A DNA stretch of 64,000 bases from Prorocentrum cordatum. Taxonomy: Eukaryota; Sar; Dinophyceae; Prorocentrales; Prorocentraceae. Within the stretch, counting starts at the first letter, position 1; each line of letters begins with the position of its first letter. Of the stretch, positions 52,210-60,798 are shown in pieces. The DNA lies in assembly GCA_963575745.1 (NCBI GenBank), contig CAUYUJ010016368.1, forward strand, positions 1 to 64,000, written 5' to 3'. Below the pieces are notes generated by a model. That model was not told the DNA's origin, did not search any database, and saw only the letters and a program-made list of their open reading frames with translations. The translations under genes and the position numbers were made by a program.

Positions 52210-52412
52210 TTATGATGTCCCAGCCTACTTTAGCCCTGATCACCAGAAACATTTCGAGTGCCAGAAAAAAGGACCGAACCTCGAGGCTTTTCGCGTGTCG
52301 GGCCGTGGGAGACACTTGGTCGATACTGGTTCGACACTGTTTCGGCACTGTTTCGACACTTTCTGGGTGCTCGAAATTATTTTTTGGATGTGGTTTTTAA
52401 CGACGATAGGGG
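52210..52412. repeat. Dispersed repeat, GACACTGTTTCGAC family, copy 2
   Basis: TTATGATGTCCCAGCCTACT, TTTAGCC, ATTTCGAG, GTGTCGGGCC, CGACACTGTTTCGGCAC, GGTGCTCGAAATTA in the same order as at 12164. Confidence 0.75.
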
Positions 52413-52537
52413 CAACGTAAATCTCCTCGTTCCCCGATGCTACTTGTGTGGGGGACACCGCCCATCCTGGGTGCTGGCAGCACCCCCGGGGGGATCCGGC
52501 AGAGTGCGGACCCGCGCGGACCCATCGAGACCTTTTC

Positions 52538-52735
52538 TCAGGCGATCGCAATTATGGATCAAGGGGGCGTGGAATAGCGACGGGTCCTGTTTCCATGGGA
52601 AATCGCGGATTTCCGCCGCCGAGCGAGGCGGCATTGGCCGCATTTTGCGGAGGGCACCTCCTCAGATACATGGATTTGGCGACCGCGCGTCATATCCATG
52701 GATCGCTAATCCATGTTTGCGCGGCCCTGGCCTGA
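52538..52735. repeat. Dispersed repeat, GGCGATCGCA family, copy 2
   Basis: TCAGGCGATCGCA, GCCGAGCGAGGCGGC, GCCGCATTTTGCGG, TTTGGCGACCGCGCG and GGATCGC, as at 3279-3470. Confidence 0.65.
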
Positions 52736-52888
52736 GAAGTCCAGCAGAGTGCGGCCCCTCACAGAACAGCGGGATCGCGAACATCCCACGAGCCCCGCGC
52801 CACGCCCCACTTGTCATTCGGAGCGCCCAACAAAAATTCAGCCCCTGGGGGTCGGGGTCTCTTGAGGAGCACTTCCAGTAAGAGATGT

Positions 52889-52975
52889 AGTGGAGACCCA
52901 TGCCGAGAAACACCCTGCTTGCCTCCAGGGTGCCCTGGGTTTCTTGGGTTTCGATGGTTCTGCGATATGGCCTGC
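52889..52975. repeat. Dispersed repeat, GTGGAGACCCATGCC family, copy 2
   Basis: GTGGAGACCCATGCCGAGAA, CACCCTGCTTGCCTCC and GGGTGCCCTGGGTTTCTTGG, as at 4354. Lies 150 bases right of a GGCGATCGCA repeat; at the left end of the window the same two families also occur in this order, about 880 bases apart. Confidence 0.7.
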
Positions 52976-53099
52976 AAGATACCCAAGGCACTGCAAACGG
53001 AGTGTTAGTAAACGGTGTGGCAGCTAAGGGGCCCCTTCAAGCAAGAACGAGGCGACAGGGCATTTACCTCGGGCTAGTGCGTGGTAAATCGGAACGACA

Positions 53100-53190
53100 A
53101 AAGCTTCGATACATCATCATAACAGACGACAGAATCTTTGATACGTCATCATAACAGGCGACAGAAACTTCAAGACATCATAATAACTCT
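53100..53190. repeat. Three tandem units of about 36 bases
   Basis: GATACATCATCATAACAGAC, GATACGTCATCATAACAGGC and AAGACATCATAATAAC begin three units that include GACAGAA and CTT. Confidence 0.75.
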
Positions 53191-53327
53191 GGGCGTGGGG
53201 GGTCACCTCGCACTTGTGCGCGGCAAACCAAATTTTGAAAACACCACTGAAAACGCACCCCCAGCTACCGGCACGTTGACGAGCGCCCCGTTTGCAGGGG
53301 CTTCGGATACATTGAATTGATTTGTTC

Positions 53328-53600
53328 CTGGCTCATCGTCCGTGGTCGGGGGTTCGGGCGTTCCTTGAGCATCGGCTTCGGGCGAGCATGGAATTCGGCT
53401 TCCCGCGGCAGCCGGAATGCCAGGGGTTTGCGTGGATTGTTCGTATCCCTTGCCGCCCTAGGCCCTGGCTCCTTGTCTGTGGTCGGGGGTTCGAGCACTC
53501 TTTGAGCATCGGCTTCGGGTGAGCAGGGAGTTGGGTTCCCGCGGCAGCCAGAATGGCAAGGGGTTTGTGTGGATTGTTCGTGTCCCCTGTCGCCCCTGGC
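53328..53600. repeat. Two direct repeats of about 140 bases
   Basis: TGGTCGGGGGTTCGGGCG and TGGTCGGGGGTTCGAGCA start two copies that continue through GAGCATCGGCTTCGGGYGAG and TTCCCGCGGCAGCC to GGATTGTTCGT. Confidence 0.8.
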
Positions 53601-53626
53601 TTAGTGGGCCCTGTCTTGGGCTTACA

Positions 53627-53750
53627 GTGGAGACCCATGCCAAGAAACACCCTGGTTGACGTCCCCACACCAAAAGTCAATGGACGTCCTGGGGCCTGAG
53701 GGTTGGGTTTCTTGTGGAAGGTTCCTTGTGGTCGGGCCCCTACTGTAGTT
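53627..53750. repeat. Dispersed repeat, GTGGAGACCCATGCC family, copy 3
   Basis: GTGGAGACCCATGCCAAGAA, ACACCCTGGTTG, then CCCCACACC, ATGGACGTCCTGGGGCC and CTTGTGGAAGGTT. Lacks the middle block found at 4380-4440. Confidence 0.65.
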
Positions 53751-54024
53751 GGCACCGCCCAACCATGCTCATGCTATGTGTGCAACGGTCACGCAAAGAG
53801 CGACGCGCACGCCCAGAAATCTCAATCAGCTCCGAGGTGGGCGCTCTCTGGCCCTCAAGCTCGGGCATAGATGCACGACGAGACTTGGTCTGATCTGTTT
53901 TGGTCGGACGTGCGTCTCTAGCAAAGGCACGCAGTACGAGTATGTCCTCATGCGTCGCGCATGGGACGTTCCAGAAAGGACCTTGCCTTCGAGGATCGAA
54001 GGAGTTGTCATCTCTTTCTCGGCG

Positions 54025-54112
54025 GAAGGGCGGCGGAAGGTCGGCGGAAGTAAAACGAGGCCGCCTCCGCCGGCGGAAGCCAGCAGAAGGGCGGCGGAAG
54101 GCGGCGGAAGTA
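54025..54112. repeat. GGCGGAAGG short repeats
   Basis: Eight or so units of 9-10 bases, with the reverse CCGCCTCCGCC once inside. Confidence 0.75.
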
Positions 54113-54244
54113 GAGAACGCGCCCCAAGAGATGAAAACACATTTTTGGGTTCAGGGTTTTCGGAACCTGCCCCTCAGATTATCCTTTCGAAGACCTCCCT
54201 CTAGGCCTCCCAGATGGGGTCCGAGTAGATGGGGTCGGAGGATC

Positions 54245-54382
54245 GCGCCGCATCGCCGATGCATCGGCGATGCTGCTCGATGCGGAGCCCAGTTTTCTCC
54301 ACGCGGACGGCGCCGATGCACCGCCGACGTCGCCGATGCATCGCCGATGCATCGCCGCTGCATCGCCGCTGCGCCGCGATCC
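54245..54382. repeat. GCATCGCCGATGC palindromic repeats
   Basis: ATCGCCGATGCATCGGCGAT at 54250 is a perfect palindrome. Further CGCCGATGCATCGCC and CGCTGCATCGCC units follow at 54320-54375. Confidence 0.75.
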
Positions 54383-54484
54383 GCCGACCCCGTCTGCTGC
54401 CTCCCGAGGTGCGGCCTCGGGGCCCGGCAGCGCTGCCGCGGCCCCCCGGGCGGCTCCTCGCCGCCCCCGCACGGGGCCCCCGAG

Positions 54485-54574
54485 GAGCGGATGGTCTCGC
54501 ACGTGTACGGGAGCCGGGTGCTGAGGCTCCTGTTCGAGCGCTGCCCGGACTGCAGGGCCAGCCTGGTCCTCGGG
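54485..54574 (+). CDS. PUF gene exon, Pumilio repeat
   Basis: After the acceptor CCCCCGAG the frame reads ERMVSHVYGSRVLRLLFERC, then PDCRASLVLG. HVYGSRVLRLLFERCPD is an unmistakable PUF helix 1-2 (H-x-Y-G-S-R-V-x-x-x-L-x-E), close to the fifth repeat of animal Pumilio; the usual Gln is Arg here. Joined to 44748-44813 the repeat spacing is 36 residues. The right end is placed at a GT (GGG|GTGTCG); a GA donor 12 bases further is possible. About 11-15 residues expected between this and the exon at 56558 were not found. Confidence 0.75.
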
Positions 54575-54627
54575 GTGTCGAAGGAGGAAAAAAAAAACGT
54601 AACGAACGTAAGTTTCTGGTGCTTCGC

Positions 54628-54752
54628 GCGGATTTCTTGGTTCTGCGCTGGGCCCCCCCCCCGGCGGCGCCTCCGGCGCCGCCCCTCGCGCGCTCCGCGC
54701 GCCAGGGAGGGGGTCCAGCGCAGATCCAAGAACTCCGCGCGGAGCGCCAACA
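54628..54752. mobile_element. Foldback element, CGCGCGGA family, copy 3
   Basis: Left arm CTTCGCGCGGATTTCTTGGT, TCTGCGCTGGGCCCCC; right arm GGGGGTCCAGCGCAGATCC, AAGAACTCCGCGCGGAGC, reverse complementary over about 40 bases. The core has inner inverted pairs (CGGCGCC/GGCGCC, CGCGCGC). Best preserved of the three copies (others at 9268 and 24505). It sits in a PUF intron just past an exon. Confidence 0.8.
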
Positions 54753-54982
54753 GTTTATGTTTATGTAGTTTTCTCTTCTTTTAGATTTGTCGACTCCCAA
54801 TCCGCGAGGAGAGTTTTTTTGGAATCCCGGCCGATACGAGGCGTTATCAGGGGGGAGGGAGGCGGGGTGCGGGGGGCCGGTGACGTCACGTTTCGCGCCA
54901 GCGCCGTGTGGGAGTGTTTAGTCAGGAGGGGAAAAAACACAGACACAGTTAATCGACGATTCTGAGGAAAATATGCGAAAAA

Positions 54983-56383
54983 ATGGGCTGGAATGGGACC
55001 CCCTTCTTGGACCCGATCAAGACTGTGCTGCAGGTCCCTTGGGCCAAAGGTAAATTAGCAGATATTGTTTCAATACACGCGTCAAGTGGATTGGGGACGC
55101 AGCCAAAGCGCTTTGAAGAGCGTTATTCCTTGTCGTCCGCCTGCAGGTGGTGTGGACACCCGTCAGGCTTGATGTTTTACGGACTTTACAGCTGCGACGG
55201 CCCAGAGGCATGGCGTCGTGATCAGGGTTATGAAGATGTCGTGTCGGTCGGTTGGAAGTTCCTTAGCAACAGCTCAGTTGTCGTCGGGGTCACAGACAGT
55301 ATGAGAGACGCCATGCCTCCGCCCCAGCATGTTCACGAATGGCCTCAGCGCGGTCTCCTAGGAGGCGGGTACCTCAGCGCGTTGATCTTCATAGACCGCT
55401 CGTGGGTCAACCCAGATGTGGAGGGGGCGACGAGGGCAGGACGGGCGGACGTATCTCGCACGCTTGGCAGCGAGCTAGTCTCATCGGCGGCCGACGGGCC
55501 ACGGCCAGTGCCTGTGCAGAGCGTGGGCATTGCTGAGCAGTTCGTGATCTACATGGTTTTCCGGCTCATGGGGCCCAGGGCGACCACTATCACGGATCAC
55601 AAGAACCTCTTGATATGCCTCCAAAAGTGCCCCGAGAAGATGAGCAGGGTTTCAGATCCGTGTTGGGAAGTCTGGCGACTGGTCTTCGGGAATGTGAACG
55701 TCGCGAGGTCGGAGAATGTGAATCTTCAGCGGGAGCTGTCTCTTAAAAGCAGCGCGGGGCTCCAGGATCACGACTTCTCGGACTCCAGGTACCATGGAAA
55801 TCGGCAGGCCGTAAAGTATTCGAGGTTGGGGGCTCTAGTGCGTCCTGTAGTGTCCCAGCTGGACCAAAGGGTCCAGGCGGCCTTGGTGTTCGGTAGGCAG
55901 TTCACGTGGCTCCTGGCAGACTCCCTGAGACACCTGGAGACTCTAGGATTTCCTGATTTGGACAAGGTCCCGTGGGCTACAAAGGTCCCCTGGCAGACCC
56001 AGACGTTAGGTGATGAACCCCTGTGCGTGTTAAAACTCACCACGGGGGCCCGAGGCCACCTGCTGCACAACGCTGCTAGCAGGTGGGGTTTCCAGATTTT
56101 GCGCAGTGAATGCGGCTCGTCGGAGTGCATTCACAAGAATGAGTGTCCTGGCAAGCCGAGGGCGCCTGCGAGGACGCGCGAGTCGCACCGCAAGTGGGTG
56201 CTCGGCTCGTATTTGTATTTCAGCAAGCAGTGCGGATGCCACGCGCGGTGGCGGGTCAAGGACTCGGCCGCGCGCTGCCTTCGCCCTGCTGGGACTGGGA
56301 AGGTTGGGGCTGTGAAGTACATGCGCCAGGGCATGGGCCCCGCTTCCAAGGCGTTGGTGGGGCGCCCCTTCCCAGTCCTCTAA
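54983..56383 (+). CDS. Retrotransposon C-terminal protein with RNase H domain
   Basis: An intact frame of 466 codons from ATG 54983 to a stop at 56381-56383. A Cys motif (CRWCGHPSG at about residues 54-62, then YSC at 69-71) may be the zinc-knuckle-like region of LINE proteins. An RNase H-like domain follows: FIDRSW with Asp138, AEQFVIYMVF with Glu185 and TDHKNLL with Asp205 match the D-E-D catalytic order. GNRQAVKYSRLGA at about 272-284 is the last block, but the fourth acidic residue is Val277, so activity is doubtful. No reverse transcriptase is seen upstream, so this is the 3' part of a LINE unlike the one at 30-35 kb, or a captured domain. It lies inside a PUF intron on the same strand. 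Confidence 0.6.
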   Translation: MGWNGTPFLDPIKTVLQVPWAKGKLADIVSIHASSGLGTQPKRFEERYSLSSACRWCGHPSGLMFYGLYSCDGPEAWRRDQGYEDVVSVGWKFLSNSSVVVGVTDSMRDAMPPPQHVHEWPQRGLLGGGYLSALIFIDRSWVNPDVEGATRAGRADVSRTLGSELVSSAADGPRPVPVQSVGIAEQFVIYMVFRLMGPRATTITDHKNLLICLQKCPEKMSRVSDPCWEVWRLVFGNVNVARSENVNLQRELSLKSSAGLQDHDFSDSRYHGNRQAVKYSRLGALVRPVVSQLDQRVQAALVFGRQFTWLLADSLRHLETLGFPDLDKVPWATKVPWQTQTLGDEPLCVLKLTTGARGHLLHNAASRWGFQILRSECGSSECIHKNECPGKPRAPARTRESHRKWVLGSYLYFSKQCGCHARWRVKDSAARCLRPAGTGKVGAVKYMRQGMGPASKALVGRPFPVL

Positions 56384-56434
56384 TTGCCCCCAACGGGCCA
56401 GTCTTTCTCCGAGGGATTGCGTCCGCAGAGGCTC

Positions 56435-56525
56435 CAGAGGCTCCAGAGGAGGAGGGCGAGGAGCAGGACCAGGACCAGGATCAGGAGCGGAAGGAGGAGG
56501 AGGAAGCGCAGGAAGGAGGAGTCGT
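56435..56525. repeat. GAGGAG / CAGGACCAG purine-rich tract
   Basis: GGAGGAGGGCGAGGAGCAGG, ACCAGGACCAGGATCAGG and GGAGGAGGAGGAAGCG. Low complexity; it ends shortly before the polypyrimidine acceptor of the next PUF exon. Confidence 0.75.
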
Positions 56526-56557
56526 CACCGTTGCCGTCTTGTTTGTCACTCTCCAAG

Positions 56558-56674
56558 TGTGTTGTTATCCAGCACTTGCGGGAGCGAGGCGGCATTTCGC
56601 GATGCATGCTGATTGGCGAGGCTGCCGTGAGAGCTGCGATGCAGGACGAAGATGGGCCCGCGTCGGCTGTCGAC
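56558..56674 (+). CDS. PUF gene exon, Pumilio repeat with the next helix
   Basis: Following a pyrimidine-rich acceptor (TTTGTCACTCTCCAAG) the frame reads CVVIQHLRERGGISRCML, IGEAAVRAAMQDED and GPASAVD. VVIQHLRERG is PUF helix 2, close to the sixth repeat of animal Pumilio; GPASAVD starts the following repeat and is completed by the next exon to ASAVDELCA, matching the A-S-N-V-V-E-x-x pattern of the seventh. The donor is a good GT (GAC|GTAGGT). Phase 0 at both ends. Confidence 0.7.
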
Positions 56675-56771
56675 GTAGGTTAATTTGTTTTGTTCGACCG
56701 TGCGCAGGAGGGCCTCATCGTCTGCGTCGTCGATGTCGTCGTCGTGGGTTTTTTGTTGCGTCGTCGCCCAG

Positions 56772-56810
56772 GAACTCTGCGCGACCACGAAGGGCGCCGA
56801 CGACCAGCAA
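56772..56810 (+). CDS. PUF gene exon, end of the recognised domain
   Basis: A 97-base intron with GTAGGT...TTTTTTGTTGCGTCGTCGCCCAG boundaries separates this exon from 56674. It reads ELCATTKGADDQQ. Together ASAVD+ELCATTKGADDQQ keeps repeat spacing (35 residues from the Gln of VIQH to the Glu of DEL) and gives a Ser-Ala-Glu contact set like the conserved Ser-Asn-Glu of the seventh animal repeat. The right end is a guess (CAA|GTCGCG); the frame stays open to 57443 into satellite sequence. A final repeat and the stop codon were not identified. Confidence 0.55.
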
Positions 56811-57209
56811 GTCGCGATTTTTTACACTCAGTCTGTGGCTCCCCGCAGATGGCGCGGGCAGCGCCAGGGCTTGGCGGACGCGCGCCTACGCCGCAGGGCC
56901 ATGGCGCAACCGCCCCATTTCGGCGCACACCTCACGCGGTTCGCGGCCCAGCGGAAGATGTTTCGAGTTGGGGGGGCGTCCGCGGCGTTTCTACAGTTTA
57001 AGGACGCGGCCGCTCAGAAGCAGACGAGCTCCCCATGGGAGCTCTCTCTCTTCCGTTGGAGATGGCGTCGCGCGTGCGCGGCGCCTTCTTCCGCGCACCA
57101 TCACAGAACGCTGCGCTGCGCCCAGGATGGCTGGACCAACCTGCGCAGGTCGAGCACTGAACTTCTCGAGGCTAATGATGCCACGGCGGAGCAGGCGCTA
57201 TTGCGCCCT

Positions 57210-58100
57210 GGTGCAGAGACTCAGCCCATCAGCGACCCAGCCCATCAGCCACTCAGCCCATCAGGGGCTCTGCCCATCAGCGACTCAAGGTGGCAACCCT
57301 CAGTCCATGCTTGGCCAGGCGCATGCCATGGGCGCGCCAGCGACTCAGCCCATCATCGAATCAGCCCATCAGCGACTCAGCCCATCAGCGACTCAAGGTG
57401 CCAACCCTCAGTGGGCACGCCCCGCGGCGCGCGCGCGCGGTAGAGGCTCCCGCCGTGACGGTGGGGGCCCCGCGGCGCGTGCACGGTAGACGGTTGGGCC
57501 GCGCCCGCCTTGCGAGACCGTGGGCATGCCCCGCGACGCGCACGCGGTAGAGGCTCCCACCGCGACGGTGGGGGGCTCGCGGCGCGTGCACGGTAGACGG
57601 TTGAGTTGCGCCCTGCAGGTGCTCAGAGACGCCAGGCCCAGCCCTCAGCGGCTAAGTGTACGCGCGATTCAGCCCATCAGCGACTCAGCCCATCGGCGTC
57701 TCAAGGTACCTACCCTCAGTCGATGCTAGGCCAGGCACAGGCCAGGCTCAGGCCAGGCGGAGGCCAGGCTCAGGCTAGGTCCACCAGCGGCTCAGCCAAT
57801 CAGTGGCTCAGCGCGCCACTCCATCAGCCCATCAGTGGCCCAGCCTACCAAAAAGGCGCTGCGACTCACGATAGCTGGCTCCGAGGCCCTACTTTTAGGG
57901 CGTCGACCCGAAAGTTACGGCCTGTATCCTAACAAAGCCTCGATGCATGGATGGAGTGCGCGCGCGTTTGCTATTGTCATTGTATATGTCGAAGCTTGAG
58001 TCTCGTGTTGTGCAACTTCAGTTGCTTTCGTTCGAGTTTAGGGCTGACAGCTCACTGACCTAAGCGTCTCGCCGCCGTAACTCCTAAAGGTTAATTTAGA
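57210..58100. repeat. Satellite, higher-order unit 1 (partial, diverged)
   Basis: CAGCGACTCAGCCCATCAGC arrays (57220-57400 and 57665-57720), a GC-rich module with GGTAGAGGCTCCC and CGTGCACGGTAGACGG (57425-57610), a GCCAGGCTCAGGCCAG array (57725-57780), then the unique block CCTAACAAAGCC...GTTTAGGGC. Unlike later units, no clear CCATATTTGGGCTACG array precedes it. Confidence 0.85.
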
Positions 58101-59260
58101 GCCTGTGAGGGGCCAGTTTTGGGGCTACGAGGGGCCCAATTGGGGCTGCGAGGGACCAAAATGGGGCTACTGAGTCCTGGGGGCTGGAGGAGGCCGTCCT
58201 ACGCGCGCAGGCGCACACAAAGTGAGTGGCCAAATTGGGGCTACGAGTGGCCAAATTGGGGTACAAGGGACCGGGGGGCCAAAGTGGGACTACTCACGAG
58301 GAATTGTGTGGGCATCGCATAGCCCTTAGACCGACTCAGCCCATCAGGGGCTCTGCCCACCAGTGACGCAAGGTGGCAACCCTCAGTCCATGCTTGGCCA
58401 GGCGCAGGCCATGCGCCCGCCAGCGACTCAGCCCGTCAGAGACTCAGCTCATCATCCACTCAGCCCATCAGGGGCTCTGCCCATCGGCGACTCAAGGTGG
58501 CAACCCTCAGTCCATGCTTGGCCAGGCGCATGCCACGGGCCCGCCAGCGACTCGGCCCATCAGCGACCCAGCCCATCAGCGACCCATGGTGCCAACCCTC
58601 AGTGGGCATGTCCCACGACGCGCGCGCGGTAGAGGCTCCCGCCGTGACGGTGGGGGCCCCACGGCGCGTGCACGGTAGACGGTTGGGTTGCGCCCACCCT
58701 GCGGGGCTGTGGGCATGCCCCACGACGCGCACGCGGTAGAGGCTTCCCCCGTGACGGTGGGGGCCCCACGGTGCGTACGCGGTAGACGGTTGGGTTGCGC
58801 CCTGCAGATGCCTAGAGACGCCAGGCCCAGCCCTCAGTGGCTAAATGTACGCGCGATTCAGCCCATCAGCGACTCAGCCCATCGGCGACTCAAGGTACCT
58901 ACCCTCAGTCGATGCTAGGCCAGGCTCAGGCCAGGCTCAGGCTAGGCCCACCAGCGACTCAGCCCATCATTAGCTCAGCGCACCAGCCAACCAGCCCATC
59001 AGTGGCCCAGCCTGCCAAAAGACGCTGCGAATCACGATAGCTGGCTCGTAGGCCATACTTCTAAGAAGTAGGCCTTAAAGTTAGGGCCTATACCCTAACA
59101 AAACCTGGCTGCATGGCTGGCGTGCGTGCGCGTTTTGCTATTGTCTTGACATCAGTCGAGGCTTGAGTTGCGTGCTGTGCAACTTCAGTTGCTTTTCGGT
59201 TTAGGGCCTACAGCTCACTAACCCCAGAACCTCGCCGCCTTAACTCCTAAATTTTAATTT
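58100..59260. repeat. Satellite, higher-order unit 2
   Basis: Begins with a degenerate GGGGCTACGAGGGGCC array (58105-58300), the position where later units have CCATATTTGGGCTACG. Then CAGCGACTCAGCCCATC arrays, the GC-rich module twice (58605-58800), the CCAGGCTCAGG array and the unique block ending with CTAAATTTTAATTTAGGGCC. About 1.16 kb. Confidence 0.9.
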
Positions 59261-60798
59261 AGGGCCCAGGTGAACAATTTGGGCTACGGTGAACCATATT
59301 TGGGCTACGGCGAACCATATTTGGGCTACGTTGAACCATATTTGGGCTACGCGTGCCCAAACGAGTGCAGGCGCGCAAAAAGTCAGCCGCCATATTTGGG
59401 CTACGGTGATTCATATTTGGGCTACGGTGAACCATATGTGGGCTACGGTGAACCAAATTTGGGCTACGGTGAACCATATTTGGGCTACGCGACCCTAGGA
59501 TTCTGGGGCAGGACGTTTAGGGGGAGGTTTAGGGCATGGGATCTAATTTTCACGACATGTACAGCAGCCCATCAGCGACTCAGTATGCCAGCGCACCAGC
59601 CCATCAGCCCATCAGTGGCTCAGCCCAGCAGCGACTCAAGGTGCCAACACTCAGTCCATGCTAGGCGAGGTGCAGGCTAGCCTCAGGCCAGGACAGAGGG
59701 TGAGGACCTGTGAGGAGCAGAGTGGATGGATAGATGGACGATCCACCACCGCAAACATTGGTTACCGTTTAGGGGGGGGGGGCTGCGCCACCTCCACCCC
59801 CTAGAGAAGAACATCCCCTGTCACGGTGGGCGCACGCCGCGGCGCGTACACGGTAGAGACTTCCCCCCCCGTAACGGTGGGGCGCGCCACGGCGCGTGCA
59901 CGGTAGGGGCTCCCCCCCGTCGCGGTGGGCACGTTTCCCCCCGTCACGGTGGGGCATGCCGCGGCGCGTGCACGGTGGAGGCTTCCCCCCGTGACGGCGG
60001 GGTGCGCCGCTGCGCGTGCTCGGTAGGGCCCCCCCTTGTGACGGTAGACGCCCCCGCGGCGTGTGCGCGGTATACGGTTAGGTTGCCACGCGCGGGGCGT
60101 GCTCGAGTTGTTGCTTCCTAGAGGCGCCAGGCCATCAGCCCATCAGCGACTCAGCCTTCAGTGGCTAAGTGCGCCAGCGGCTCAGCCCATAACGACTCAG
60201 CCCTCAGTAGATAAGTGCACCAGCGATTCAGCCCATCAGCGACTCAGCCCTCAGTGGCTAAGTGCGTCAACGACCCAGCCCCATCAACGACTCAGCCCTC
60301 AGTGGCCAAGTGTGTCAGCGGCCCACCCCCAGCAGTCAGCGACTGAGTGCGTCAGCGGCTCAGCCCATCATCGACCCAACCCACGATAGGAGGCTCGAGG
60401 CAGGTACGTTTAGGGGATATTCCCTGGCATGTAGGGGATGCACCATTACTTTAGTGGTTATTCCCCCCAAATCTAAGCCGACCATGGCGTTGAAATCGTG
60501 TACCAACACAGCCCCAGTGACTAAGTGCGTCAGCGGCCCAGCCCATCAGCGACTCAACCCACGAAAGGAGGCTCGACGCAGTTGCGTTTGCGGGGCAGCC
60601 CCCGACATTTAGGGGATACCCCTTAATTTTATAGGTTATTCCCCCAAGCCTAAGCCGACCATGGCTTTGAAATCGTATACCAGTGCTACTACATTGCCAT
60701 CGGTCGTGGGATGTTGCCCTGGTTCGGCAGCCTGAATTTAGGGGATAAGACATCCACTAACCCCAGCAGCCCCCACCGTAACCCCTAAATGTTAATTT
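59261..60798. repeat. Satellite, higher-order unit 3, with expanded GC module
   Basis: GAACCATATTTGGGCTACGG array (59270-59500), GGTTTAGGGCATGGGATCTA, CAGC arrays, then an expanded stretch: about six units of a 45-50 base module CCCCCCGTNACGGTGGGGC plus GCGCGTGCACGGTAG (59815-60075), CAGCGGCTCAGCCC arrays to 60390, and a novel segment with two copies of TAGGGGATAYYCCYT and CCGACCATGGCKTTGAAATC (60410-60690). About 1.54 kb because of the insertion. Confidence 0.9.

Noticed and set aside
56880-57000. Possible final PUF repeat (PPHFGAHLTRFAAQ)
   Set aside because: The DNA here (CCCCATTTCGGCGCACACCT, then ACGCGGTTCG) is a copy of the 90-base repeat unit at 43 kb, so the helix-like string is accidental.
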